The notes beneath the pieces are model-generated. The model did not search any database. It was not told where the DNA came from and was given only the letters and a program-made list of their open reading frames with translations. From Pollutimonas subterranea (lineage in GTDB: Bacteria; Pseudomonadota; Gammaproteobacteria; Burkholderiales; Burkholderiaceae_B), in contig NZ_PDNW01000003.1 in NCBI RefSeq assembly GCF_002849655.1, positions 265,432 through 329,431 of the forward strand: 64,000 bases of DNA, in the 5' to 3' direction. Positions 47,250-56,250 of this stretch are shown here, one piece after another (the stretch's first letter is position 1; every line of letters starts with the position of its first letter). Made by a program: the position numbers and the translations under genes.

Positions 47250-49520
47250 ATGCCTGCTCTCCGATCGGATCGAACGCTTATGAATTTCCTACTGGCTCTG
47301 CTGGTGATCATGGTCATGGCGCCGAGTGGAACCCATGCTGCCGAACCGACGACCCCGCCCGACGCGCAGGCGACATTGACGCCGGCCCAGGCGCGGCACA
47401 CCTTGTCCATTCTTCAAGACGATGCCAAGCGTGCCGAACTGGAACAGACGCTCAATGCCATCGCTCTGGCTGGCGCCGGGACAGCCCCGGTAGCCGCTGC
47501 CACGGTACCAGCCCCTGAAGAGGACGCGCCGGTTGCGCTGACGCAAGGCGGCTTGCTGGATCAACTGCTCGGCGCAATAAGCCAACGGCTGACGGGAGCG
47601 GCCGACTGGGTTCGGTCCAGTGGAAGTGCGCTGGGTCAAGTCCGAGATCTTGTGCAAAGGTGGCAGGAGTCCCTGGACACTCCCGAGCAAAAGAAAACGC
47701 TGCTGCTTGCCTTGGTGAAAGCAGCGTTCATCCTGGCTGCCGCGCTGTGTACAGAATGGCTGTTGAAGCGTGCATTGAAGCGGGGCCGCGATGTTTTGAC
47801 TCCCGCAGCAAACAGGACAAGCGACGCTGCGGCAGATGGCAAGCCCCCCGAGGCCGACCGGTATTCAAGCCTGCTGCGCCGTATCCCATACGCCCTCGGT
47901 CAATGTGTTCTGAATTTACTGCCGCTGCTCGGCTTCCTCGCGGTCGCCAGCGTGCTGGCCAGCGTCCTGAGCGACCAAGGCTCCATGCTGCATGATGCCA
48001 CGCTGATTATCGTCGCCGCCTATGTGACAACCCGCCTGGCACTTGCGATCCTGGCCCTGTTCGTATTACCCGGGCACGAAGGCCTGCGCTTGATGCACAT
48101 AAGCACCGCAAACGCCACGCTTATGTATCGGTGGTTCTCATGGATAGTCGTGATCGCCGTATTCGGTATCGCCCTGGCCAATCTCTTGCTGGAACTCGGG
48201 GCAAGCCGTGACCTGCATCAAACCATGTCCAAGTTTGTCGCGCTGATCGTGCACGTGCTTCTCCTGATCATGGTCTGGCGAAACAGGAGATCGACAGCCG
48301 CCGCGATTCGGGGCACACCAACCGGTAGCCCGGGCCTGTTCGGAATCAGACGGGTCCTGGCCGATGTCTGGCCCGTCCTTGCTTCAGTTTTTATCGTAGG
48401 GGTATGGCTATTGTGGTCAGCCGGGACTCCCGACGGATTTCAACGCCTGGTTCGTTTATTCGCCTGGTCAGCGGTGGTTATCGTAGCCGCCGGTCTGCTT
48501 TCAATCTTTATCCTTGGCGTGGTGGACCGCGCATTCAGCCGAGACGAAGAACGCTCGCCCGTGCCAGCCGCGACAACAGAGCGTCCCCGCAATCTATACC
48601 GCAGTCTCGTGCACCGCGTCATCTACATCATCATTGCGATCGTCACCGGCCTCGTATTGCTGCAAGTCTGGGGCTTCGATGCCTGGGCCGGATTCAGAGA
48701 AGGTTCGGTGGGGCGGCGTCTCGCCTCGGCGGCGATCACTATCGCTATCACTTGCGCGCTGGCCGCGATCGCCTGGGAGAGCTTGAATACGACGATTTCC
48801 CGCCGACTTGACCGCTGGCGCGACGCCGGGGAGTTCGCGCGTGCCGCGCGGCTGCGGACATTGGTTCCCATGATACGCACCGCACTGTTCGTGGTGATCG
48901 CAATGGTGGTCTTGCTGACGGCCCTCAGTCAGCTGGGTGTGACGGTTGCACCCTTGCTGGCCGGCGCAAGCATCATTGGGGTGGCGCTTGGATTCGGGTC
49001 GCAAAAGCTGGTGCAGGACTTCATCACCGGCATCTTCCTCCTCATGGAAAATGCCATGCAAGTGGGGGATTGGGTCACTGTTGCAGGGTTGTCGGGTAGT
49101 GTTGAATACCTGTCTATCCGAACCGTCAGGCTGCGTGCCGGCGACGGCGCGCTGCATGTCGTGCCATTCAGCGCCGTATCGACAGTCACCAACACCAACC
49201 GTGGCCTGGGCAACGCATCCGTACGGGTCAGTGTTACCGCGGATTCCAATGTGGACGAGGTATTCAATGCGCTCAAGACCGTGGGCGCCGACTTGCGCGC
49301 CGATCCAAAGTTCAAGGATCTTATCCTGGCTGACCTCGATATCTGGGGGGTCGATCAAGTGGACGGAAACATGATCACCGTTGCAGGCCAGATACGCACG
49401 CTCGACAAGGGCCGATGGCCAGTACAACGGGAATTCAACCGACGTATCTTGCAGTGTTTCCGCGAACGCGATATTCGGCTTGTCAATCCCAAAGAGACGA
49501 TGGTCGTCAATGCCGGCTAA
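47250..49520 (+). CDS. MscS family mechanosensitive channel, YbiO-like
   Basis: 756 residues from ATG 47250, preferred because it gives a signal peptide with a basic n-region (MPALRSDRT) and cleavage after SGTHA; ATG 47280 is an alternative. A periplasmic region (about 30-150) precedes a set of membrane helices, then the MscS pore helix (LGVTVAPLLAGASIIGVALGFGSQKLVQDFITGIFLL, cited here in part as GVALGFGSQKLVQDF) and the beta/cytoplasmic domain. Size and layout fit E. coli YbiO. It releases solutes under hypo-osmotic stress. Confidence 0.9.
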   Translation: MPALRSDRTLMNFLLALLVIMVMAPSGTHAAEPTTPPDAQATLTPAQARHTLSILQDDAKRAELEQTLNAIALAGAGTAPVAAATVPAPEEDAPVALTQGGLLDQLLGAISQRLTGAADWVRSSGSALGQVRDLVQRWQESLDTPEQKKTLLLALVKAAFILAAALCTEWLLKRALKRGRDVLTPAANRTSDAAADGKPPEADRYSSLLRRIPYALGQCVLNLLPLLGFLAVASVLASVLSDQGSMLHDATLIIVAAYVTTRLALAILALFVLPGHEGLRLMHISTANATLMYRWFSWIVVIAVFGIALANLLLELGASRDLHQTMSKFVALIVHVLLLIMVWRNRRSTAAAIRGTPTGSPGLFGIRRVLADVWPVLASVFIVGVWLLWSAGTPDGFQRLVRLFAWSAVVIVAAGLLSIFILGVVDRAFSRDEERSPVPAATTERPRNLYRSLVHRVIYIIIAIVTGLVLLQVWGFDAWAGFREGSVGRRLASAAITIAITCALAAIAWESLNTTISRRLDRWRDAGEFARAARLRTLVPMIRTALFVVIAMVVLLTALSQLGVTVAPLLAGASIIGVALGFGSQKLVQDFITGIFLLMENAMQVGDWVTVAGLSGSVEYLSIRTVRLRAGDGALHVVPFSAVSTVTNTNRGLGNASVRVSVTADSNVDEVFNALKTVGADLRADPKFKDLILADLDIWGVDQVDGNMITVAGQIRTLDKGRWPVQREFNRRILQCFRERDIRLVNPKETMVVNAG

Positions 49521-49561
49521 GTACCCCCAAGTACCGATGGCTCCCAAGCAGGATTAGCGCC

Positions 49562-50374
49562 ATGGACGCCTTGCTGGTTGTAGCCCTGGTCGTCGGCCTG
49601 ATAGTGCTGATCGACCTCGTACCGAAACTGCGGTTGCGCCACGCAATCCGCTCACCTTTTCCTGACCGGTATGTGGCAATACTGGAGAAGAATTTACCGA
49701 TCTACCGAAGGTTGCCGGCCGACTTACGTCAGCAACTGCACCGCCTGGTACAACACTTTCTTCATACCAAGGACTTCCATGGCTGCGCCGGCCTGTCGGT
49801 CAACGACGAAATGCGGGTGACCATAGCCGGCATAGCATGCCTGCTGTTATTGAATCGCAAAACGCGGGTCTATCCCGAACTGTCGTCGATACTGGTTTAT
49901 CCGTCCGCCTTTCTTGCGCCCCGTACCGAGATCGACGAGAGTGGGGTAGTCTCATACCATGAGGACGATTTGCTGGGCGAGTCATGGGGAGACGGCCGCG
50001 TCGTGCTGGCGTGGGACCATGTAGAGCTGGGCAGCCGCGATTTTACCGATGGCCATAATGTGGTGCTGCATGAATTCGCGCACCAGCTCGATGAGGAATC
50101 CGGCGGAGCCGACGGGGCGCCCATGCTGGGAAGCCGCCGTAATTATCAACGCTGGGCATCCGTATTTGCTCATGAATTTGCAAGCCTGCAGGCCATGATA
50201 GACCACGATCACGAAACCGTGCTCGACGAATATGGCGCGACGGACCCCGCCGAATTCTTCGCGGTTGCGACGGAAACTTTTTTTGAGAAGCCAAAGGAAA
50301 TGGCCGATCGGCATGCTGAACTGTACGAAGAGTTAAAAAAGTACTATCGGGTTGATCCGCGCGAATGGGTATAG
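49562..50374 (+). CDS. M90 family zinc peptidase, MtfA-like
   Basis: 270 residues with one N-terminal membrane helix (about 3-20) and the zinc motif HEFAHQLDEESGG (HExxH near 165). The C-terminal EYGATDPAEFFAVATETFFEKP block supplies the third ligand region. E. coli MtfA binds the Mlc repressor and has peptidase activity; unlike it, this protein is membrane-anchored. It starts 41 bp after the MscS gene. Confidence 0.87.
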   Translation: MDALLVVALVVGLIVLIDLVPKLRLRHAIRSPFPDRYVAILEKNLPIYRRLPADLRQQLHRLVQHFLHTKDFHGCAGLSVNDEMRVTIAGIACLLLLNRKTRVYPELSSILVYPSAFLAPRTEIDESGVVSYHEDDLLGESWGDGRVVLAWDHVELGSRDFTDGHNVVLHEFAHQLDEESGGADGAPMLGSRRNYQRWASVFAHEFASLQAMIDHDHETVLDEYGATDPAEFFAVATETFFEKPKEMADRHAELYEELKKYYRVDPREWV

Positions 50375-50382
50375 GTGTCGAG

Positions 50383-50820
50383 ATGAATGATATTTTTGGA
50401 TTGCAACGCTACGTGGATGCGCAGGATCCCGTCATGAACGACGTCTACGACGAATTGCGTCTAGGTCAAAAACGCAGCCACTGGATGTGGTTCATCTTTC
50501 CGCAGATGAGTGGGCTGGGTCACAGCGACATGGCACGAATATTCGCCATTACATCAAAGGAAGAGGGTAGGGCGTACCTGGCTCATCCCTTGTTGGGCAG
50601 CAGGTTGCGTGAATGCACCGGATTGGTAAATGCCGTGAACGGTCGAACGATAGAACAGATCTTCGGCCATATCGATGCCATGAAATTTCGCTCCTCCATG
50701 ACTCTATTCTCGTCTATTGCGCCTGCGGAACCCGTGTTCAACGATGCACTGAAAAAATACTTCGACGGAAAAGCCGACGCCGCCACACTGGCACTGCTTG
50801 AACCCGGCGAGCCCAGTTGA
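50383..50820 (+). CDS. DUF1810 family protein
   Basis: 145 residues from ATG 50383. The family core is MWFIFPQMSGLGHSDMARIFAI followed by HPLLGSRLRECTGLV and IDAMKFRSSMTLFSSIAP. It is a small helical calpastatin-like family of unknown function. It begins 8 bp after the peptidase stop and ends 9 bp before chrA, so the three genes are probably one operon. Confidence 0.85.
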   Translation: MNDIFGLQRYVDAQDPVMNDVYDELRLGQKRSHWMWFIFPQMSGLGHSDMARIFAITSKEEGRAYLAHPLLGSRLRECTGLVNAVNGRTIEQIFGHIDAMKFRSSMTLFSSIAPAEPVFNDALKKYFDGKADAATLALLEPGEPS

Positions 50821-50829
50821 AGAGCATCC

Positions 50830-52038
50830 ATGGCGCTCCGCGGCATCCGTACTGATTCCGGCCCATGGTCGGTATTCCTTATTTTTCTGCGCCTGGGACT
50901 GACGTCTTTTGGCGGTCCAATAGCTCATCTGAGCTATTTCCACCATGAATTCGTAACCCGCCGCGCTTGGCTGTCCGAGCGCAGCTACGCGGATCTGGTC
51001 GCCTTATGCCAGTTCCTGCCCGGCCCGGCGAGCAGCCAGGTCGGTATTGCGCTGGGCTTGTCACGCGGCGGCTATGTCGGAGCCCTGGCCGCCTGGGCTG
51101 GTTTCACGCTGCCTTCAGCCATTGCCTTGATTCTATTCGCCCAGGGCCTCGCCATTTATGGCGACGGCATTGCCGCGGGCGCCCTGCATGGCTTGAAAGT
51201 GGTCGCTGTCGCCGTGGTTGCACAAGCGGTGTGGGGCATGGCCCGCACCCTATGCCCGGACGTACTGCGTATCACCATCATGGCGGCCGCGGCGTGCGTC
51301 TTCGTGCTCGTTCCGTCCGCCTGGGCGCAGGTGGGCACACTGGCCGCGGCGGCGCTTGCCGGGCTGGTCATATTCAAGCCGCAACAAGACAGCCTGCATG
51401 ACCCATTGCCCATCGCGATCAGCCGGCGCGCCGGCATAATCTCGTTGTCCCTATTTCTTTTGCTGCTGGCCGGACTGCCTGTTTTGGCCAAGACGATGCC
51501 GAATCAGACCATAGCGGTGATCGATGCATTCTTTCGCGCGGGATCGCTGGTCTTTGGCGGGGGCCACGTGGTATTGCCCTTGCTGCAAGCCGAGGTCGTG
51601 CCTGCCGGATGGATCGGCAACGAAACGTTCCTTTCAGGATACGGCGCCGCGCAAGCGGTACCGGGACCCTTGTTCACGTTCGCAGCATTTGTTGGCGCGT
51701 CCATGACAGGGGCTGTGTACGGCTGGATAGGCGGCATGATCTGCTTAGTGGCAATCTTCGCGCCTTCGTTCCTTTTGGTAATAGGCGTGTTGCCGTTCTG
51801 GGAACAACTGCGGCGCAACGTTCGCACCCAGGCTGCGCTGATGGGAATCAACGCGGCCGTGGTCGGATTACTGCTGGCCGCGCTTTATCAACCGGTATGG
51901 ACCAGCGCGATCCATGAACCCCGGGACTTCGGCCTGGGACTGGCCGCATTCGTCGCCCTGATGTACTGGAAGCTCCCGCCCTGGTTGGTGGTCCTGGGCT
52001 GCGCAGTCGCCGGGTGGATGTTGAATATAGTGGCGTGA
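50830..52038 (+). CDS. chrA: Chromate transporter ChrA (two-domain)
   Basis: 402 residues with about ten membrane helices as two homologous CHR domains. The first has RLGLTSFGGPIAHLSYFHHEFV and CQFLPGPASSQVGIALG; the second has RAGSLVFGGGHVVLPLLQAE and GYGAAQAVPGPLFTFAAFVG. Family members expel chromate, although many genomic copies are not shown to give resistance. No chrB regulator is present. Confidence 0.9.
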   Translation: MALRGIRTDSGPWSVFLIFLRLGLTSFGGPIAHLSYFHHEFVTRRAWLSERSYADLVALCQFLPGPASSQVGIALGLSRGGYVGALAAWAGFTLPSAIALILFAQGLAIYGDGIAAGALHGLKVVAVAVVAQAVWGMARTLCPDVLRITIMAAAACVFVLVPSAWAQVGTLAAAALAGLVIFKPQQDSLHDPLPIAISRRAGIISLSLFLLLLAGLPVLAKTMPNQTIAVIDAFFRAGSLVFGGGHVVLPLLQAEVVPAGWIGNETFLSGYGAAQAVPGPLFTFAAFVGASMTGAVYGWIGGMICLVAIFAPSFLLVIGVLPFWEQLRRNVRTQAALMGINAAVVGLLLAALYQPVWTSAIHEPRDFGLGLAAFVALMYWKLPPWLVVLGCAVAGWMLNIVA

Positions 52039-52048
52039 ACCGCCACTA
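52028..52048. terminator. Hairpin between convergent chrA and the TerC-family gene
   Basis: TAGTGGCG and CGCCACTA form a perfect 8-bp stem around TGAAC, which contains the chrA stop codon. No T-run follows on either strand, so it is only a possible bidirectional terminator. Confidence 0.3.
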
Positions 52049-52053
52049 CGCGC

Positions 52054-53607
52054 TTATTCAGTCGGCTCCTCATCGATACGCGCCACATGCAGCGTGACGA
52101 TACGCCGATTGGTCGTTTCCACGACTTCGAAACGAAGGCCATCCAGCTCGATCACCGCCCCGGTTTCAGGAAACTTCTCAAAGCGATCCAGCAAAAATCC
52201 CGCAATGGACGTGAACGAATCGTCGTGGCTCAAGACGGCATCCGTCTCTAGCACTTGCGAAAAATAGTGAAGGTCGGTGGCGCCATCTACCCGCCAGCGC
52301 CCAGGTCCTATGAGTTGAATGGCTGGCTGCTCGTCCTCGTCGGGAAACTCGCCGGCGATCGCCTCCAGAATATCGATGGGCGTCAACAGACCCTGGATCG
52401 TCCCATACTCATCGGCAATCAGGACCAATTGGCCATGCGAAGCCTTGAGCGTTTCCATGGCTTTCAATACGCCCGTCGACTCATGCAGGATAATGGGCCG
52501 GCGCATGCTCAAGAGCTGAGTAATATCTTTGCCGTCGATCATATCGGCCATCAAATCCTTGGCCCTAACCACGCCCAGTATGGTGTCCAGCTGGCCGCGG
52601 CATACCGGAAAGAAACTATGCGGCGTTTCACGCAGATGGCGCTGTATCGTCGCTATGTCGTCGTTCAGGTCTATCCATGAGATTTCCGTGCGAGGCGTCA
52701 TGATGGATCGGATCGATCGTTCAGCCAAGGTCAATACGCCGCTCACCATGCTGCGCTCTTCGGCGCCGAATGCCGACTCGTGTACCGGTGCATCGCCCGA
52801 CGATTCCGATTCCGCCATTTCAGAGCGCTTCCTACTGCCCAGCATGCGCAGCACCGCCTCCGCCGTGCGGTCCCGCAAGGGCATGCGTGCATCGCTTTTA
52901 AGTGAGCTTCGCCGTGCAAGCTGGTTGAAAAACTCGATAACAATGGAAAAGCCTATAGCGGCGTAGAGATATCCTTTTGGAATCTTGAAGCCCAGTCCTT
53001 CCGCCGTCAGGCTCAAGCCGATCATGAGCAGGAAGCTGAGGCACAATACAACGACGGTAGGGTGCTCATTGACGAACCGCGTCAGCGGCTTGGACGCCCA
53101 CATCATCATGCCGATGGAGATGATCACAGCGGCCATCATCACCGGAAGTTCGTCCACCATCCCGACAGCCGTGATCACGGCATCCAACGAAAAAACGGCG
53201 TCCAGAACCACAATTTGCGTGACCACCACGGCAAACCCCGCATAGGCTTTGCTGGGGCCATGGTGGTGAGGCGTTCCTTCCAGCCGCTCATGAAGCTCCG
53301 TGGTGGCTTTGACGAGAAGAAACAGGCCGCCCAGCAGCAGTATCAGGTCTCGTCCCGAGAACGAAAAGGAAAAGACGGAAAACAACGGGGTGGTAAGCGT
53401 GACCAGCCAGGACACGATGGTCAATAAGCCCAGGCGCATGATCAGCGCCAAAGACAGGCCTATCAGCCGCGCTTTATCGCGTTGATGCGGGGGCAGCTTG
53501 TCGGCCAGGATGGCAATGAAGATCAGATTATCGATCCCCAGCACAATTTCCAGTACGACCAGCGTGAGCAGACCCACCCAAATATTGGGGTCTAAAAACA
53601 ATTCCAT
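52054..53607 (-). CDS. TerC family membrane protein with CBS pair and CorC domain, YoaE-like
   Basis: 517 residues from ATG 53607. The TerC domain (about 1-225) has acidic membrane motifs [17 protein letters not shown] and [22 protein letters not shown] pair (about 300-415, with [16 protein letters not shown]) and a C-terminal CorC/HlyC transporter-associated domain (about 430-510) follow. Domain order and size match E. coli YoaE and YegH. It is an inner-membrane protein probably involved in metal ion export, with ligand-sensing CBS domains; the ion is not known. Confidence 0.88.
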   Translation of the reverse strand: MELFLDPNIWVGLLTLVVLEIVLGIDNLIFIAILADKLPPHQRDKARLIGLSLALIMRLGLLTIVSWLVTLTTPLFSVFSFSFSGRDLILLLGGLFLLVKATTELHERLEGTPHHHGPSKAYAGFAVVVTQIVVLDAVFSLDAVITAVGMVDELPVMMAAVIISIGMMMWASKPLTRFVNEHPTVVVLCLSFLLMIGLSLTAEGLGFKIPKGYLYAAIGFSIVIEFFNQLARRSSLKSDARMPLRDRTAEAVLRMLGSRKRSEMAESESSGDAPVHESAFGAEERSMVSGVLTLAERSIRSIMTPRTEISWIDLNDDIATIQRHLRETPHSFFPVCRGQLDTILGVVRAKDLMADMIDGKDITQLLSMRRPIILHESTGVLKAMETLKASHGQLVLIADEYGTIQGLLTPIDILEAIAGEFPDEDEQPAIQLIGPGRWRVDGATDLHYFSQVLETDAVLSHDDSFTSIAGFLLDRFEKFPETGAVIELDGLRFEVVETTNRRIVTLHVARIDEEPTE

Positions 53608-53720
53608 ATAAAAATCCAGTAAAAAAAATTGCTGCGAACACGTCAACGTATCCCGGAACGGTAGTCGGGGAAACGTGAGTCAAAACGAATGGCGTGCCAG
53701 AAAATAAACGCGCTGCTGAA

Positions 53721-53741
53721 AGCGGCTAGCGGCTAGCCGCT
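53721..53741. repeat. Perfect 10-bp palindrome
   Basis: AGCGGCTAGC and GCTAGCCGCT are separated by a single G. It lies 114 bp upstream of the TerC-family start and over the stop codon of the broken secreted-protein gene. It could be an operator or a recombination scar. Confidence 0.5.
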
Positions 53742-54079
53742 AGATCACCGGCGGTTTTATGATGGCCAGGAAAACGTCCGAGATAACGGTGTCGATGTAG
53801 CGAGGCCGGGAACAAACGGAAAGGTCTCGCCGCGAGCAATCAACATCGGCAATATCGACCGAATCATTGAGGTCGGCGTGGGCGGGTGACGGATTTCCCG
53901 GATCCGCTGGCATAGGAGCTTTTACGGACTTCAGGTCGATATGGCCGAGGGCTGGATCGGCGCCGCCGGCGCTGGCATGGGAGGGGCCGGCTATGTACGG
54001 CGTTCAAGTCATCGATAGAAGCCGACAGCACTTGCAAGGGAAGAACAAGCAGCAGGAAGAGGACGATAAATCGTCTCAT
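53740..54079 (-). pseudogene. Frameshifted small secreted protein gene (CzcI-like start)
   Basis: On the minus strand an ATG at 54079 opens a clean signal peptide (MRRFIVLFLLLVLPLQVLSA), reminiscent of CzcI proteins that precede cation efflux genes. Shortly after it the frame loses sense. A shifted frame then reads AGPSHASAGGADPALGHIDL and on to YIDTVISDVFLAIIKPPVI before a stop at 53740. One base gained or lost near 54000 explains both halves. No ribosome binding site is evident. A sequencing error is the alternative to true decay. Confidence 0.45.
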
Positions 54080-54318
54080 ACAGGGAGATTGAAATAATAA
54101 GGAGGCCGATTATAGCGCGGGAAACGTGTACGTCGTAGAAGGCTTCGGGGCCAGCTTCACGCGAGGACGCATAAAGTACAGCCGCAGAAGTCACACGAGA
54201 ACATGCTTTCTTAAAGAAATCGCCGGTGGTGCCGTAAATCAAAAGAGTTTCGCGCGCGGCGAATGCCTGAAAAACTTCACTGGCATTTTGTCCTGTAGAG
54301 ATCTTTAAGACGAAGCTT

Positions 54319-54936
54319 ATGTGCTGTATCAAGGAATCAGCGTGTCCGACCTTCAATTTTCCGGCTTTTCTAACGATCAGTGCTGTTCATGATGGAGACG
54401 AACAAATAATGAACGATGTCGCAGGATTCACAAACATCAGCGACCAGCTGCAGTACGAAAAGCGCCTGTCACAGCTTGAACTGCGCGACGGCCCAACCGG
54501 CCTTGCCAATCGAAACCTGTTGACGGAACGAACCAATCAGGCCTTGCTGCAGGCGGAGCGCTACGGCAGAAGCCTGGGGATGCTTTGCATTTGCCTGGAT
54601 GGCTTCAACGAAGTCAACAACATCCATGCCGGGGACGACGAGCTGCTGAAGCTGGTGGCGCAACAGCTGGTTGCATCAGTGCGCGCCACCGATACCGTTG
54701 CAAGGATCACCGCCAACGAGTTCGTGGTGCTTCTGCCGGAAATCGAAGATGCAGACCACGTATTGCTTGTTGCCGCTAAAATCGCCAAGTCACTGGACGA
54801 GCTTTCGACCTTGAATGTCGGTACAAGCATAGGCGTCGCACGATACCCGACGGACGGGCAGGATATGCCCGGGCTATTGCGCCACGCCGACGAAGACCGC
54901 TTTCGCAACAAGCCCAGACTGCTGAGCAGCGTCTGA
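54319..54936 (+). pseudogene. Truncated PAS-GGDEF protein with degenerate active site
   Basis: The frame starts inside a PAS C-terminal (PAC) segment (TISAVHDGDEQIMNDVAGFT, NISDQLQYEKRLSQL), so the sensory domain is missing. A GGDEF domain follows (GLANRNLLTE, LDGFNEVNNIHAGDDELL), but the catalytic signature is RITANEF in place of RxGGDEF. Its C-terminal end breaks off after SIGVARYPTDGQDMPGLLRHAD. Diguanylate cyclase activity is unlikely. An internal ATG at 54409 could start a short product, but remnant status is more likely. Confidence 0.6.
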
Positions 54937-55007
54937 TCTGTCAATAGCAGAGGGGCGCAAGGCAGCGGCAGCGCAGCGACGCCGGCAATCATGCAGGCTG
55001 GGGATTG

Positions 55008-55343
55008 CTATGGCTCAATGCGTAGCGCCACACGAATATGCCGCGCAATGGCTTCGCAATCATGCGGTTGTAACGCCGCACCCCTATGGGCATCCTCCAT
55101 ATACGCGAGTGCCACTTGTAATGCCGCCGATAGCTGTTCGATCTGTTCGCTCATCTGCCGTGCCTCATCCTGCCGGCCCTGATTGAACGCCTCCACAAGT
55201 GAATAAAGACCTCCATAGAGGTACATGTGCCGATGCTCATGGGGCACCGTGCGCCACCACCGGATAAATCCTTCCGGAATATCATCTTCCGATAACCGAG
55301 GCCGGCGCCACGTCCCATCGATATGTTCGGTACGCTCCATCAT
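55008..55343 (-). CDS. Hypothetical helical protein
   Basis: 111 residues starting at ATG 55343, with GGAGG upstream at good distance. The N-terminus is Trp/Arg-rich (GTWRRPRLSEDDIPEGFIRW), and a long helix follows (QDEARQMSEQIEQLSAALQV). No signal peptide or membrane helix is seen. The good ribosome binding site supports real coding. I do not recognise the family. Confidence 0.55.
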   Translation of the reverse strand: MMERTEHIDGTWRRPRLSEDDIPEGFIRWWRTVPHEHRHMYLYGGLYSLVEAFNQGRQDEARQMSEQIEQLSAALQVALAYMEDAHRGAALQPHDCEAIARHIRVALRIEP

Positions 55344-55519
55344 TTGCCTCCCAAAGCGTCAGTGTCAACCAGCCGATGTAGAGGCCAGCTTCCGCTGAAC
55401 CGAAGGTGCTTCCGGGCGAGGATTTGCGCCGCCTTGATTAGAGTGAAGCATGCTACTGCTCGGCGCGACTACACTGAAAGACCCCAATTGTGCCCGGCCG
55501 GCAAGAGGTTTATTCTTTT

Positions 55520-55912
55520 CTATTCGGAGTGTGCCTTTGCGCGGTGACCGCTGAGATATAAAAGCGAGCGCTTGCAGTAGACATTTGCGGCATTATCCCG
55601 GCGAAAATAGGACGAACGCAACCCATGACGTACGCGAATTGCCGGAGCTAACTCCACGACCTCTCGGTTCATCTCCACCCAGACGAGATCGGGGCTAGCG
55701 AAGAACGTATCGAATAACGCCAATGTCCCCATGTCGTTGTACTTCATTGGACCTACGCGACACTCAAGCCAGCGGTGTGGCTTGAAAAAGGCACTCAAGG
55801 GCCAAAGCTCAACCCGACCTGAGAACGCCTGCACGTTTCCTTGAATGCGCGCACAATTGATCTTGTTTGTGACGTCGCGGCACAAGGAGCCAAGCATGCA
55901 AAGCATGACCAT
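55520..55912 (-). CDS. Uncertain hypothetical protein
   Basis: 130 residues at most; an internal ATG (MKYNDMGTLALFDTFF) would give about 75. It is open on the strand opposite the neighbouring mobile-element remnant and overlaps its first bases. No family or clear start site was recognised. It may be a non-coding frame within the decayed region. Confidence 0.25.
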   Translation of the reverse strand: MVMLCMLGSLCRDVTNKINCARIQGNVQAFSGRVELWPLSAFFKPHRWLECRVGPMKYNDMGTLALFDTFFASPDLVWVEMNREVVELAPAIRVRHGLRSSYFRRDNAANVYCKRSLLYLSGHRAKAHSE

Positions 55913-56058
55913 AGAGCAGCTACGTGCTGCAAGTGACGCCGGAAGCGTGCCTGACGTGATATTGGCATCACGGTAGGCCAGTTCGACGCGCGCGAATATG
56001 ACCCGGCCGCTAAGGAACCGGACGCCGGTAACCGGGGCAGGGCCGACGTAATGTGACG
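55896..56058 (+). pseudogene. Internally deleted mobile-element gene (ParC-like small protein family)
   Basis: AAGGAG precedes ATG 55896. The frame encodes MTIEQLRAASDAG, the start I associate with a small protein of about 100 residues found on plasmids and integrative elements. It ends at a stop at 55974. In another frame the overlapping DNA reads DIGITVGQFDAREYDP and continues with GNRGRADVM to a stop at 56058, which resembles the C-terminus of the same family. The middle is gone and the join is out of frame, which indicates a deletion within an element-borne gene. Confidence 0.65.
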
Positions 56059-56250
56059 GCGGCGCTATACATCATTATCGACTTTGAATTTCCCCGTGTC
56101 GGCATCATACGCATCGATCAGAGTGACGCATTGCTCATTTCCCAGCGGGAGTCCATGGGAAATCCATCCGGCACCTTGAAATAGACTGGTCACGAATGGA
56201 CCATACCGAACCACGACCGCGTCTTGCCTGATTTAGTTGCGGAGGGTGAC
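56059..56250. other. Intergenic segment before the outer-membrane protein gene
   Basis: No gene or clear promoter was recognised. It ends with GGAGG six bases before the next start. Confidence 0.4.

Noticed and set aside
48594..49547. Minus-strand open frame of 317 codons over the MscS-type gene
   Set aside because: The plus-strand frame contains the MscS pore and beta-domain motifs; the antisense product is low-complexity without family resemblance.
54009..54356. Minus-strand 115-codon frame in the decayed region
   Set aside because: It overlaps both the GGDEF remnant and the broken secreted-protein gene and shows no family features.
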